Assembly: GCF_010509575.1 (NCBI RefSeq)
Contig: NZ_CP048437.1
Coordinates: 2,542,001 to 2,606,000, forward strand
Origin: Faecalibacterium duncaniae
GTDB lineage: Bacteria > Bacillota > Clostridia > Oscillospirales > Ruminococcaceae
DNA: 64,000 bases
Direction of reading: 5' to 3'
In this document: positions 52,255 through 59,930 of the stretch, piece after piece
Position numbering within the stretch: the stretch's first letter is position 1
Layout of the letters: every line of letters begins with the position of its first letter
Notes under the pieces: generated by a model
The model's database searches: none
What the model was told of the DNA's origin: nothing
The model's input: only the letters and a program-made list of their open reading frames with translations
Program-made: the position numbers and the translations under genes

Positions 52255-52305
52255 CAAAAAAAGCAGCGTCCATTTGCTCCCGGTGATGGGAGAAGTGAAC
52301 GCTGC
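52255..52305 (-). terminator. Leader terminator (attenuator) upstream of repA
   Basis: GCAGCGT (52263-52269) pairs with ACGCTGC (52299-52305) with an inner CTCCC/GGGAG. Read on the minus strand seven T residues follow. It ends about 10 nt before the repA SD, so read-through must be controlled for repA and the whole transfer operon to be expressed. The 52306-52460 stretch beyond it holds the presumed promoter and element end; no clear -35/-10 pair was found. Confidence 0.72.
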
Positions 52306-52460
52306 GCGTACTTGATAATTTTTAGGTTGTGTGGTATATAAAAGGCAACTGTATTTCAAACACGGCTGCCCATCGGGGTGCGATACAAGCAAGTTGCTAT
52401 CCGATGACCTCAAAAACAAATTGTACTACGATGGTTTCTGAAAAGTTCTGTATCACTACT

Positions 52461-52467
52461 CGCACCA
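52461..52467 (+). repeat. Putative attR core (CGCACCA)
   Basis: An exact copy of the last seven bases of tRNA-Leu. It is followed after six bases by a strong terminator of the type expected behind a tRNA. Joining 18020-18026 to 52468 reconstitutes tRNA-Leu plus its terminator. Confidence 0.7.
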
Positions 52468-52473
52468 AGCAAG

Positions 52474-52519
52474 AAAGATCCGAACCTTTTCTCGAAAGAG
52501 AAGGGTTCGGATCTTTTGT
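52474..52519 (+). terminator. Displaced native tRNA-Leu terminator
   Basis: A stem of at least 12 bp (AAGATCCGAACC with GGTTCGGATCTT) with inner CTC/GAG and a GAAA loop, then TTTTGTTTT. No gene on the plus strand upstream within the element needs it, which fits a chromosomal terminator parted from its tRNA. Confidence 0.8.
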
Positions 52520-52547
52520 TTTAGGCGGCGTGCCCGCCGCACAACAA

Positions 52548-52614
52548 AAGCATCCGCAGCGCATGGCCGGGCTGTTTCAGCTCAGGCGCAGTGCGCTGCG
52601 GATGCTTATTTTTT
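52548..52614 (+). terminator. Long-stem hairpin/terminator
   Basis: A 16-bp perfect stem (52548-52563 with 52592-52607) followed by ATTTTTTAGG; 28-nt loop. Possibly part of a repeat family. Confidence 0.65.
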
Positions 52615-52619
52615 AGGCC

Positions 52620-52752
52620 GCGCCCCCTCTCCCAAAGGGAGAGGTCACACTGCGCCTAGGTTTTGGTTTTCGCAAAACCTTATCAAAAGGCCGCTATGAG
52701 CTCCCCCTTCGGGGGAGCTGGCATTGCGGAGCAATGACTGCGAGGGTTATCC
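52620..52752 (-). repeat. Second MITE-like palindromic repeat
   Basis: Contains hairpins CCTCTCCCAAAGGGAGAGG and GAGCTCCCCCTTCGGGGGAGC. The reverse complement of its right end (AACCCTCGCAGTC then CCAGCTCCCC) matches the left end of the repeat at 10409-10541 in pattern. Confidence 0.65.
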
Positions 52753-52759
52753 TGAGAAA

Positions 52760-55564
52760 TTACCCCACCAGCTGCTGATAGGCATTCAGGGTCTTGTAGG
52801 CCGGGTCGGAGTTGTCGGGGGCAAAGCGGCCGCCCAGCTTCTGGTCCATCAGGCCGTGCTCCACGCACCACTGCGCCGCCTTGGCGGTGTCCGGGTCTGC
52901 AACGTCCTTGAAGGCCGGGGCTTCGGCAGGCTCAGGACGGCCTGCGGTGTTCCACAGCAGCAGGGCAGTCTGGGCACGGTTCTCCGGCATGGCCACGCCC
53001 TCCGGCAGCAGGGCTTTCAGCTGCTGCTCGGAAACATAGCTGTACACGCCGTAACCCACCAGACCGGCCACGGCTGCGCCGCCCACCAGCAGGATGGCCG
53101 CGCCGCCGCCACCACCGCCGTCGTCGCCACCGGTGGAGACACCGGCGCTCTTGGACATGGCGCGGGCAGAGACATTTTCATTGGGCATCGTAAAGGTTGC
53201 GGTCCGCTGGTACTGGCCCGTCAGGGTGTTGGAAACAGACCCATAGGGGGTGATCTCCCACCAGCCAAACTCCTCGTTCTCCGGGAACTTGGTGGTGTCT
53301 GCCGTCAGGGTCACCGTATCGCCGGGCTTCACGTTCAGCACAGCACCGGTGCTGCCGTTCACCGTGGCAACACCGTCGGTCACTGTCAGCTGGTACTTGC
53401 CCGCCTCCGGGGGAATCGTGGAGTCGCCGCCAGTGGAGCCGCCGGTAGAGCCGCCGCCAGTGGAACCACCACCAGTGGAGCCGCCGGTGCCAGTCACATT
53501 CAGTTTGAAACTTACTTCCATTATATCGCTTCTGCACTTATAAGCGTAGTACACTACGTTTGTGCCTTCATCGACTGTCAGAATGTTCCCGTTGGCTTTG
53601 CCATGCTCCCATCCTGTAACCCGGGTTACATCAAAGTTCCCGGGCAGATTTCGCAGGTCAAACGTACGGTCAGGGTTCAGGGTAACGGTGTAAACGTTTT
53701 CACCGCTGTAAATATCAGTAGAACTGAAATTGAGATTCGGGTTGTTGTCCAAATTCAGGCTGGTGAGATGGTTATCCCCAAGCCACAATTTAGTCAAGTT
53801 TTGACTGCTGCTTACGTCCAACACGGTTAGCTGGTTGTCGAAGCAGTTCAGCTCCTCCAAGGCACTCATATTGTCCAAATTCAGCTGGGTCAACTGATTA
53901 TGGGCACAATTCAGTTTCTTCAGCAGTTTATTTTGGCCCAGAATCAGCGTTGTCAGCTGGTTGTTTTGGCATTCCACACTTACCAAACGGGTCTTATGTT
54001 TCACATCTGCGTCCAGCTCTGTCAACTGATTTGCGGAACAGTTGAGTGTTACCAGGAATATACTATTTTTGACATCCAGTTGCGCCAGATCGTTGTGCGA
54101 GCAATCGAGCGTCACCAAATCTTTCAGATGCGATACATCCAGCTGTTTCAATTGGTTCCCAGAGCAAATCAGATGGTAAATTTTGGGATTCTTGCTCAGG
54201 TCCAGCTGGGTCAGTTGATTCGTATTGCATATCAATTTTTCCAACTCTGGATTCTGTCTCAGGTCTAATTTCTGGATAGAATTGTTTTCGCAATTCAACT
54301 CTTTCAGGTTGGGGAACGCCTCAATGCCTTTTAAGTTGCTGATGTTCCATCCTTTGACTTCGATACTTTCGACTTTTCTTTGTTCTTCCACCGTGAGGAC
54401 ATCTCTGCCACTTGCTTTGTAGTTTTTGATGTACTTTCTAAAGTTAGGGTCAGGGAAATTTTTCTCATTGATGGGCAGACTGGTTTCAAAGATGAATGTA
54501 GGTTTTACTCCCTTGCCGCAATCGTATTGGTAGCTCACCTCATCCTTGCCATCTTCCACTGTCAGAATCGTGCCAGAAACAGAGCCGCCGTGCCAGTTGC
54601 TTGCCTTTCCCACGTTAAAGCCGTGCAGAGTGTTCAGGTCAAACGTTCCGTTTGTAAGGACTGCGATAGGGTGCCTGTTTCCATCAGCATTTATAGTGCT
54701 TCCGACCATATTGGAAAAGTCCACACAAGCCAGCCGGTTTTCCGAACAGCTCAGATGGCTCAAGCTGGTATTCTTCCTCAAGTCCAGCGTTGTCAGCTGA
54801 TTTCCATCACACGTCAGCGATGCCAGATTCTGATTCCGGCTTACGTCCAGTTCTGTCAATTCATTATGGTGACAATCCAGCAGTGTCAGGTTAGTCTGGT
54901 TTTTGACATCCAGCTCTACCAGTTGATTTACAGAGCAATTCAACTGTTTTAGCTGGTAGCAACGGCTAACATCCAGCGCCATCAGTTCGTTGTTGGAACA
55001 ATCAAATTTGACCAGTTCCTCTTCGCTCCGCATTACGATTCGCCATATTTTGTTATAGGAGCAATCTACCTCCTCAAGTTTCAGCCCATGGAGAATGCCC
55101 AGATCCATGTAGGTCAGGTTATTATGGGAGCAATTCAATATTTTCAGTCCGCTTGAAAGAATAGGATAATACTCTTTCAGTTGATTATAGGAACAATCCA
55201 GCTCCCTCAGTTTGAAATTTTTGCCAACATTAAGTGTTGTCAAGCCGATACCGTGGCAATCCAGCGTTTCGAGATCTTCAAAGAAACGGATTCCCTCAAG
55301 ATTTTTGATCTTGTAATCGTCAGGGATCGTCATCTCTGTGATGCTGAGTTCCTGCGCATCGAGCTTGCCATTGTGGTTTGTGTCACATCTTTCTTTGAGA
55401 AAGCGCTGAAATTCTGCATCCTTGAATTTCAGTACAAAATCCGGCGAATCAAAAGCAATTCCTGTGCTCGCCGCAAAGGCGCTGAAGGGCTGGAAGGTGA
55501 ACACCATAGCCAGTGTCAGCAGAGCACTGACCAGGCGCGTTCGTTTTGTGAATCGTTGTTTCAT
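52760..55564 (-). CDS. Leucine-rich-repeat surface protein with EF-hand-like N-terminus and SLH-like C-terminus
   Basis: 934 residues. Signal peptide (about 1-32, ending SAFAAS). An EF-hand/dockerin-like loop, DTNHNGKLDAQEL, precedes two blocks of roughly 21-residue LRRs of the LxxLxCxxNQLTxLDLS type, each closed by a similar beta cap with ILTVEDGKD or ILTVDEGTN and YxYxC. Then a Gly/Ser/Thr linker (GGSTGGGSTGGGSTGG), a beta domain, a Gly-rich stretch with a membrane-like helix (AAILLVGGAAVAGLVGYGVY) and an SLH-like C-terminus (NRAQTALLLWN, AAQWCVEHGLM). ATG 55564 with AAAGGAGC. Likely an internalin-like adhesin or host-interaction protein. Confidence 0.85.
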   Translation of the reverse strand: MKQRFTKRTRLVSALLTLAMVFTFQPFSAFAASTGIAFDSPDFVLKFKDAEFQRFLKERCDTNHNGKLDAQELSITEMTIPDDYKIKNLEGIRFFEDLETLDCHGIGLTTLNVGKNFKLRELDCSYNQLKEYYPILSSGLKILNCSHNNLTYMDLGILHGLKLEEVDCSYNKIWRIVMRSEEELVKFDCSNNELMALDVSRCYQLKQLNCSVNQLVELDVKNQTNLTLLDCHHNELTELDVSRNQNLASLTCDGNQLTTLDLRKNTSLSHLSCSENRLACVDFSNMVGSTINADGNRHPIAVLTNGTFDLNTLHGFNVGKASNWHGGSVSGTILTVEDGKDEVSYQYDCGKGVKPTFIFETSLPINEKNFPDPNFRKYIKNYKASGRDVLTVEEQRKVESIEVKGWNISNLKGIEAFPNLKELNCENNSIQKLDLRQNPELEKLICNTNQLTQLDLSKNPKIYHLICSGNQLKQLDVSHLKDLVTLDCSHNDLAQLDVKNSIFLVTLNCSANQLTELDADVKHKTRLVSVECQNNQLTTLILGQNKLLKKLNCAHNQLTQLNLDNMSALEELNCFDNQLTVLDVSSSQNLTKLWLGDNHLTSLNLDNNPNLNFSSTDIYSGENVYTVTLNPDRTFDLRNLPGNFDVTRVTGWEHGKANGNILTVDEGTNVVYYAYKCRSDIMEVSFKLNVTGTGGSTGGGSTGGGSTGGSTGGDSTIPPEAGKYQLTVTDGVATVNGSTGAVLNVKPGDTVTLTADTTKFPENEEFGWWEITPYGSVSNTLTGQYQRTATFTMPNENVSARAMSKSAGVSTGGDDGGGGGGAAILLVGGAAVAGLVGYGVYSYVSEQQLKALLPEGVAMPENRAQTALLLWNTAGRPEPAEAPAFKDVADPDTAKAAQWCVEHGLMDQKLGGRFAPDNSDPAYKTLNAYQQLVG

Positions 55565-55634
55565 GGGGTGCTCCTTTCTATGGTAAAATTTATTTTTTCA
55601 GGGCCCCATTCGGGAGAAGCGTCAGCTTCTGCCG

Positions 55635-55654
55635 AAAAAAGGGTACCCTTTTTT
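55635..55654. terminator. Perfect 20-bp palindrome, probable terminator
   Basis: A6-GGGTACCC-T6, foldable as an 8-bp stem with GTAC loop and T-run on either strand. It lies between the nucleotidase stop and the LRR gene. A second small hairpin, AGAAGC-GTCA-GCTTCT, sits beside it at about 55614-55629. Confidence 0.6.
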
Positions 55655-55664
55655 CAAAAAGCGG

Positions 55665-57152
55665 TCATTGCCCGGCAGGGGGCAGAATGGTCATTCTGCC
55701 GTCCACCGCCGCATCCAGCATCTCGTGCTCCCGGAAATATTCCATCAGGATATCCTGGCAGGAGGTAGCCACGCTGCGGGGCTTCTGGATCTTGCAGATG
55801 GTATCGTAGGAGATGTTGAAAAAGCTCTCGATGTTTTTGAAGTGGTAGTTCTGCAGGCCCACGGTGAACAGGGCATCGTCGCCGATCTCCTTACCCACCT
55901 CCTTGCCGCAGTAGGTAAAGTAATCAAAGTCGCCCTTGGCGCGGTCGTAGCGCAGCCGCAGGGTGGAGGGCAGCTGGTAGAACTCGGTGTGGCCGGTGTA
56001 GGCCTCCTCCCGCAGCATGTAGTGGAGCATCTGGCGCAGCTGCTGGCCTGTCACCTTGAACATGAACACGCCGTCGTCGTAGGGGAAGCCCTCGATGAGG
56101 TCGCCGTAGGTGACAATGGGGCCCAGCTTTTCGGCCCGGATGCTGCCGGAGCCGATGAGCATGACATCAATGCCAAGGCTGCGGGTGAAGATATCCGCAA
56201 ACAGGTTGCCCAGCTCGGTCTCCCGGGTGCGCTGGGGGTGGGTCAGCTCCCGGCGGAAGCGCCCTACGATGTGGCTGTACTTTTCGTCCACCTGGCTGGT
56301 GAAGCGGTGCAGCACCTGCTCCATGGCAGGGTTGCGGGGGCAGGTCTCGGCGCAGATGGGCACGGTGCGCCATGTGTAGGAATCGATGCAGTTGTTGTCG
56401 GTGTCCACAATGATATCAAAGCGCCCGATCTGGTCGGTGCCGGTGCCCGCCTGTGCAATGATCACGCCGTTTTCCTCCACCTCGTGTTCCAGGTAGGTGT
56501 GGCTGTGCCCGCCGATGATCAGGTCCACCCCCCAGGCCGGGTCCAGCTGGCGGGCCAGGTGGCGGTCCTCCTCAAAGCCGATGTGGGTCAGCAGCACGGT
56601 GAAGTCAATGTCGATGCTGTTGTGGGCGTTGCAGATCTTGCCCACCTCGGCGGCAGCGGCGGCGGTGTCCACAAAGGAGCCCACCAGCGATTCGGATTTG
56701 GTCTGGTTGATGACATCCTGCGTGATGATGCCGATGAAGAGGATGTTCATGCCGTCCACCCGCAGGATCTTGTAGGGGGTGAACAGCCGGGTGGGGGTGT
56801 TTTTGATGTAGAGGTTGGCGTTGATGATGGGGAACCGGGCACATTTTTCGATGAACAGCAGGTGGGCGATGCCGTAATCCACCTCGTGGTTGCCGATGGT
56901 GACGATGTCCGGGGCAAGGGCGTTCATGATTTCGATGGTGGAAAGGCCCTTGTACTCCGAATCGATGACCGAGCCCCGGAACATATCACCTGCAATGGCG
57001 TAGATGGTGTTGGGCTCCTCTGCCCTCACCTTTTCGATGTAGCCGGACAGCATGGAAACGCCGCCCACCAGTTTTTCGTCCACCTGCTCTGCCAGAAAAT
57101 CTCCGTGCAGATCATTGGAGTGGAGGATGGTGATTTTTTTGGTGTGTTTCAT
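55665..57152 (-). CDS. 5'-nucleotidase/2',3'-cyclic phosphodiesterase family protein
   Basis: 495 residues from ATG 57152 (GGGAGGAA upstream). N-terminal metallophosphoesterase: ILHSNDLHGDF, AGDMFRGS, TIGNHEVDYG, LLTHIGFEED, IIGGHSHTYL. C-terminal 5_nucleotid_C domain with LGNLFADIF and EGFPYDDGV. The usual signal peptide is absent, so it is probably cytoplasmic, unlike most relatives. It would hydrolyse nucleotides or nucleotide-like phosphates. It lies 32 nt after a lipoprotein gene and may be in its transcript. Confidence 0.9.
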   Translation of the reverse strand: MKHTKKITILHSNDLHGDFLAEQVDEKLVGGVSMLSGYIEKVRAEEPNTIYAIAGDMFRGSVIDSEYKGLSTIEIMNALAPDIVTIGNHEVDYGIAHLLFIEKCARFPIINANLYIKNTPTRLFTPYKILRVDGMNILFIGIITQDVINQTKSESLVGSFVDTAAAAAEVGKICNAHNSIDIDFTVLLTHIGFEEDRHLARQLDPAWGVDLIIGGHSHTYLEHEVEENGVIIAQAGTGTDQIGRFDIIVDTDNNCIDSYTWRTVPICAETCPRNPAMEQVLHRFTSQVDEKYSHIVGRFRRELTHPQRTRETELGNLFADIFTRSLGIDVMLIGSGSIRAEKLGPIVTYGDLIEGFPYDDGVFMFKVTGQQLRQMLHYMLREEAYTGHTEFYQLPSTLRLRYDRAKGDFDYFTYCGKEVGKEIGDDALFTVGLQNYHFKNIESFFNISYDTICKIQKPRSVATSCQDILMEYFREHEMLDAAVDGRMTILPPAGQ

Positions 57153-57184
57153 GGTGCATTCCTCCCGGTGTGGGTCGGCGGCGG

Positions 57185-58249
57185 TCAGCCCATGGCCTCC
57201 TGCCGCGCAAAGTAAACGGTGCTGACCAGGCTCATGTAGCTTTCCTCGTTCTCCAGATAGAACTTCAGGGCAAGGGTGTCCTCGTCCTCCAGCGTAACGG
57301 CGTAGCGGGAGCCGTCCTCCCCGGTAAAGGTGGCGTACCACTCCTGATTGGACTGGAAGGGCACCTCCGGGGTGCCATCGTGGTAGAACAGCTCTGCCTC
57401 TTCCACGTTCAGCTCCGGGTAGGGGGTGATGTAGCTGGCGGTCAGGGGCAGCTGGTCGCCCTCGGTCTCGGTATCCGTGGGCAGGAAGCACATGGCATCG
57501 GCATCTGCCGGGTCGGTCTCAAAATAGCCCTCGTCGGTGTCGCGGGCGAACTCCAGCCAGTTACCCTCCAGCGACCACGGGTCGGCAACGGAGATCCAGT
57601 CGTCCCCTTCCGGGTAGATGGTAAAATCGCACACGCCCTCGGCTTCCACCACATGGCCGTTCTCGCCGGAAAGGAAGGGGCTGAATACCAGCTCTTCGCC
57701 GGTGCTGGGGTACAGTTCCACCTCGGTGTTGGGAACGATATCGCTGATGTTGCACAGCAGCAGGATGGGCTGACCGTCCTCACTGTAATAGAGCTGTTTC
57801 CCGCGCTGGAGCGGTTTTTCGGCATCGTCTGTCAGGCTCGTCTCGTAGACGAACAGGGTGGCCTGCGCCTCCTGCGGGAAGATGCAGTACAGGTCGCACC
57901 CGCCATCCGGTGCCACGACCCAGTGATCCTGCGGGATGTCGTAGACAAAGCCCCACAGCTCCCGCAGGTCGGTCTGGCTATCCAGCACCTGCTGCACATC
58001 GGTGGTGATCTCGTAGGAGCCGCCCAGATACAGCACACAGGCGCGGTATTCGTCCTCCCCTGCCAGAAGGCGCATGTAGGTCACGTCCTCCGGCTCCTCA
58101 TATTCCTGCTTTTGGGTGTTGGAGGCGATCATGTTGTCTCCGTCCAGCCTGTTTTCGGGCTTGGAGCTGGGGGTGCTGCTGCCGTTGCCGCAGCCCGCCA
58201 GACCGATGGCCAGCGCCAGCAGGGCGGCCAGAAGTTTCAGGTTTTTCAT
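57185..58249 (-). CDS. Lipoprotein of unknown function, long paralogue
   Basis: 354 residues from ATG 58249 (AAAGGAG upstream). Lipoprotein signal with lipobox LAGC at Cys20. A first domain (about 60-160) has VLYLGGSYE, FVYDIPQDHWVVAPDGG and GKQLYYSEDGQPILLLCN, shared with the shorter neighbour. A second, unique acidic domain follows to the end. No enzyme motif was recognised; the domain could bind a ligand or a partner at the outer membrane face. Confidence 0.75.
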   Translation of the reverse strand: MKNLKLLAALLALAIGLAGCGNGSSTPSSKPENRLDGDNMIASNTQKQEYEEPEDVTYMRLLAGEDEYRACVLYLGGSYEITTDVQQVLDSQTDLRELWGFVYDIPQDHWVVAPDGGCDLYCIFPQEAQATLFVYETSLTDDAEKPLQRGKQLYYSEDGQPILLLCNISDIVPNTEVELYPSTGEELVFSPFLSGENGHVVEAEGVCDFTIYPEGDDWISVADPWSLEGNWLEFARDTDEGYFETDPADADAMCFLPTDTETEGDQLPLTASYITPYPELNVEEAELFYHDGTPEVPFQSNQEWYATFTGEDGSRYAVTLEDEDTLALKFYLENEESYMSLVSTVYFARQEAMG

Positions 58250-58284
58250 GGGTTCTCCTTTCTCATGCCCTGCCGGGGCGCGCC

Positions 58285-58905
58285 TCAGGAGGCAGCGCCG
58301 GGCGTTGGGTGGTTGGAAAAATCGTCTACGCCCTCCACTGGCACAGGGCTGCCGGTGGAGGCGGAAAGCTGGGGCGACCAGTCCAGCGCGCGGCCGGTGG
58401 TGCAGTAGACCACCGCCATGATGTCGGGGGTGTCCGGGGTGCCGTTGCACAGCAGCAGCACGGGTTGACCATCCCGCCCGCAATACAGCTCCCGGCCCGT
58501 CTGGTGCGGGTACTGGTGGTCCTGCTTTTCGTAGAGGAACAGGGTGTCCCGGCTGCTGACAGCGAAGAGGCAGTACAACTCCCGCCCGCCGCCCGGCGCT
58601 GCGACCCGGTGGTCTGCCGGGATGTCCGCAACAAACTGCCACGGCTGTTCCTGCAGGCTGTCCAGCGCAGCGTCCACATCGGCGGTGCGCTCCGGGACGC
58701 TGCCCAGATAGAGCACTGCGGCAAGGCTGCCGTTCTGTTCGGCCTGCTGCCGCAGCTGCGCCACGGTCACAGCGTCCGGCCGGGAAGCGCTGTCCGAAGC
58801 TGCCGCGCCGGAGCGGATGGGGTCGCCGTCCACCGGCCCGCAGCCCGCAAGGCTCAGGGTCAGCGCCAGCGCGGCGGCAAAGAGCCGCATGGTCAGGCCC
58901 TTCAT
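58285..58905 (-). CDS. Lipoprotein of unknown function, short paralogue
   Basis: 206 residues from ATG 58905; an ATG at 58890 with AAGGG 7 nt upstream is an equally good start. Lipobox LAGC. Its body repeats the first domain of the next gene: VLYLGSVPE, FVADIPADHRVAAPGGG, GRELYCGRDGQPVLLLCN. It is separated by 1 nt from the DUF6935-like gene upstream. A tandem duplication followed by divergence is the simplest explanation. Confidence 0.72.
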   Translation of the reverse strand: MKGLTMRLFAAALALTLSLAGCGPVDGDPIRSGAAASDSASRPDAVTVAQLRQQAEQNGSLAAVLYLGSVPERTADVDAALDSLQEQPWQFVADIPADHRVAAPGGGRELYCLFAVSSRDTLFLYEKQDHQYPHQTGRELYCGRDGQPVLLLCNGTPDTPDIMAVVYCTTGRALDWSPQLSASTGSPVPVEGVDDFSNHPTPGAAS

Positions 58906-58906
58906 C

Positions 58907-59452
58907 TCAGGCCCACGGGTCGGCAGACGTGGGGATGCGGATGCCGGTCATCAGGTACTGCTCCCACAAAAACCACTGCCCGTTGCCCTTGCGGCGCAGC
59001 TTGATGGGCCGGGGGTCATCGGCACCGCCGCAGGGGATGAAGAGCTTGCAATAGCCATCCTCCACATAAGAGGTGTGGTTGCTGCCCACCAGAAGGGTGA
59101 AGGGCTGGCGGGGGGTATAGCCGTTTTCCGGCGACGCGCCCACAAAGTAGGAGAAGGGGATGTAGCTCTTGCCGTCCCGGAAGCGGTCGTTCAAAAAGGA
59201 GATGTCCTGCCCGTTCAGCGGGCGGGGGCCGCGCAGCCAGTTGAGCATCTCCTGCCCGATGGCCTTGTCGGCACCGTAGGCGCACAGCGCGCAGACGGTG
59301 AGGGCTGCGGCCTTGAAGGGGGTGTCCAGGCTGGCCTCCGGCAGCTCCTGCATCTGGGCAAGGCTTTCCGGCAGAGCCTGAAAGGTAAAGGTGACGGTCT
59401 GGTTTCCACCGGCGGTGGCAGCGGCCTGTTTCATCTTATCAAAAAGTCCCAT
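58907..59452 (-). CDS. Conserved protein, DUF6935-like
   Basis: 181 residues, soluble, starting MGLFDKMKQAAATAGG. Middle part DTPFKAAALTVCALCAYGAD and a C-terminal beta-rich region with KLFIPCGGADDPRPIKLRRK and WFLWEQYLMTGIR. I associate this pattern with DUF6935, with moderate confidence. Function unknown. ATG 59452 with AAAGGAG. It sits between the membrane protein and lipoprotein genes of the cluster. Confidence 0.72.
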   Translation of the reverse strand: MGLFDKMKQAAATAGGNQTVTFTFQALPESLAQMQELPEASLDTPFKAAALTVCALCAYGADKAIGQEMLNWLRGPRPLNGQDISFLNDRFRDGKSYIPFSYFVGASPENGYTPRQPFTLLVGSNHTSYVEDGYCKLFIPCGGADDPRPIKLRRKGNGQWFLWEQYLMTGIRIPTSADPWA

Positions 59453-59485
59453 GAAAATACTCCTTTCTGTTTCAGCTGTAAGGGT

Positions 59486-59917
59486 TCAGCCCCGTTTCGG
59501 GTCGTAGCGGGGCACGGTCCGTTTGCGGACCACCTTTTGGTCCAAGTCCAGACTGAGGTTTGCGAAATAGCCGTTTTCAAAATACCATGCAAGGTCCTTT
59601 GCATCCATGCCAACGCTGTTGCACAGCCACCGCAGGGGCCCCTCCGGCCCGGAGTAGCTCTCCACCCGCCGGGCGATGGTTCTTGCATGGTAGCGGCGGG
59701 CCTCTCCGCGGGCAAACAGTGCCAGGGGCACAGCCCCCACCACGATCCAGAATACATAGCCTCCGATGTAGGAATAGTCCTTATCCTGCAAACTCAGGCA
59801 GAGGGTATACAGCCCGCCAAAGGAGCAGAACACGCAGAAGGCAAGCCCCGCGTTCCGCAGCCATTTGAGGACACGGGGAATCTCGCCGCGGGCTTTTTCC
59901 GAAAGATAAGGGTTCAT
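59486..59917 (-). CDS. Small two-helix membrane protein
   Basis: 143 residues from ATG 59917 (AAAGGAGG upstream). Basic N-terminal SEKARGEIPRVLKWLRN, two membrane helices (about 23-42 and 51-68), then a cytoplasmic domain with RRYHARTIARRVESYSG and a winged-helix-like WLCNSVGMDAKDLAWYFENG. No family recognised. Position inside the cluster suggests a membrane anchor or regulator. Confidence 0.7.
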   Translation of the reverse strand: MNPYLSEKARGEIPRVLKWLRNAGLAFCVFCSFGGLYTLCLSLQDKDYSYIGGYVFWIVVGAVPLALFARGEARRYHARTIARRVESYSGPEGPLRWLCNSVGMDAKDLAWYFENGYFANLSLDLDQKVVRKRTVPRYDPKRG

Positions 59918-59930
59918 AAGGTTCCTCCTT

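Larger units (their letters stand above)
18027..52467. mobile_element. Tn1549-like integrative and conjugative element with ECF/ABC cargo
   Basis: It carries a serine recombinase next to attL, regulators, a cargo of transporters, a MOBP relaxase with MobC, and a full type IV secretion set (VirB4, VirD4, VirB6-like, PrgI, NlpC/P60, Maff2, PcfB, TopB, RepA). Ends are placed from the CGCACCA direct repeat and from a tRNA-type terminator found just outside the right end. Length is about 34.4 kb. All main transfer genes are intact, apart from virB4, which carries a group II intron that should splice. The exact crossover bases cannot be fixed within the 7-bp repeat. Confidence 0.85.
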
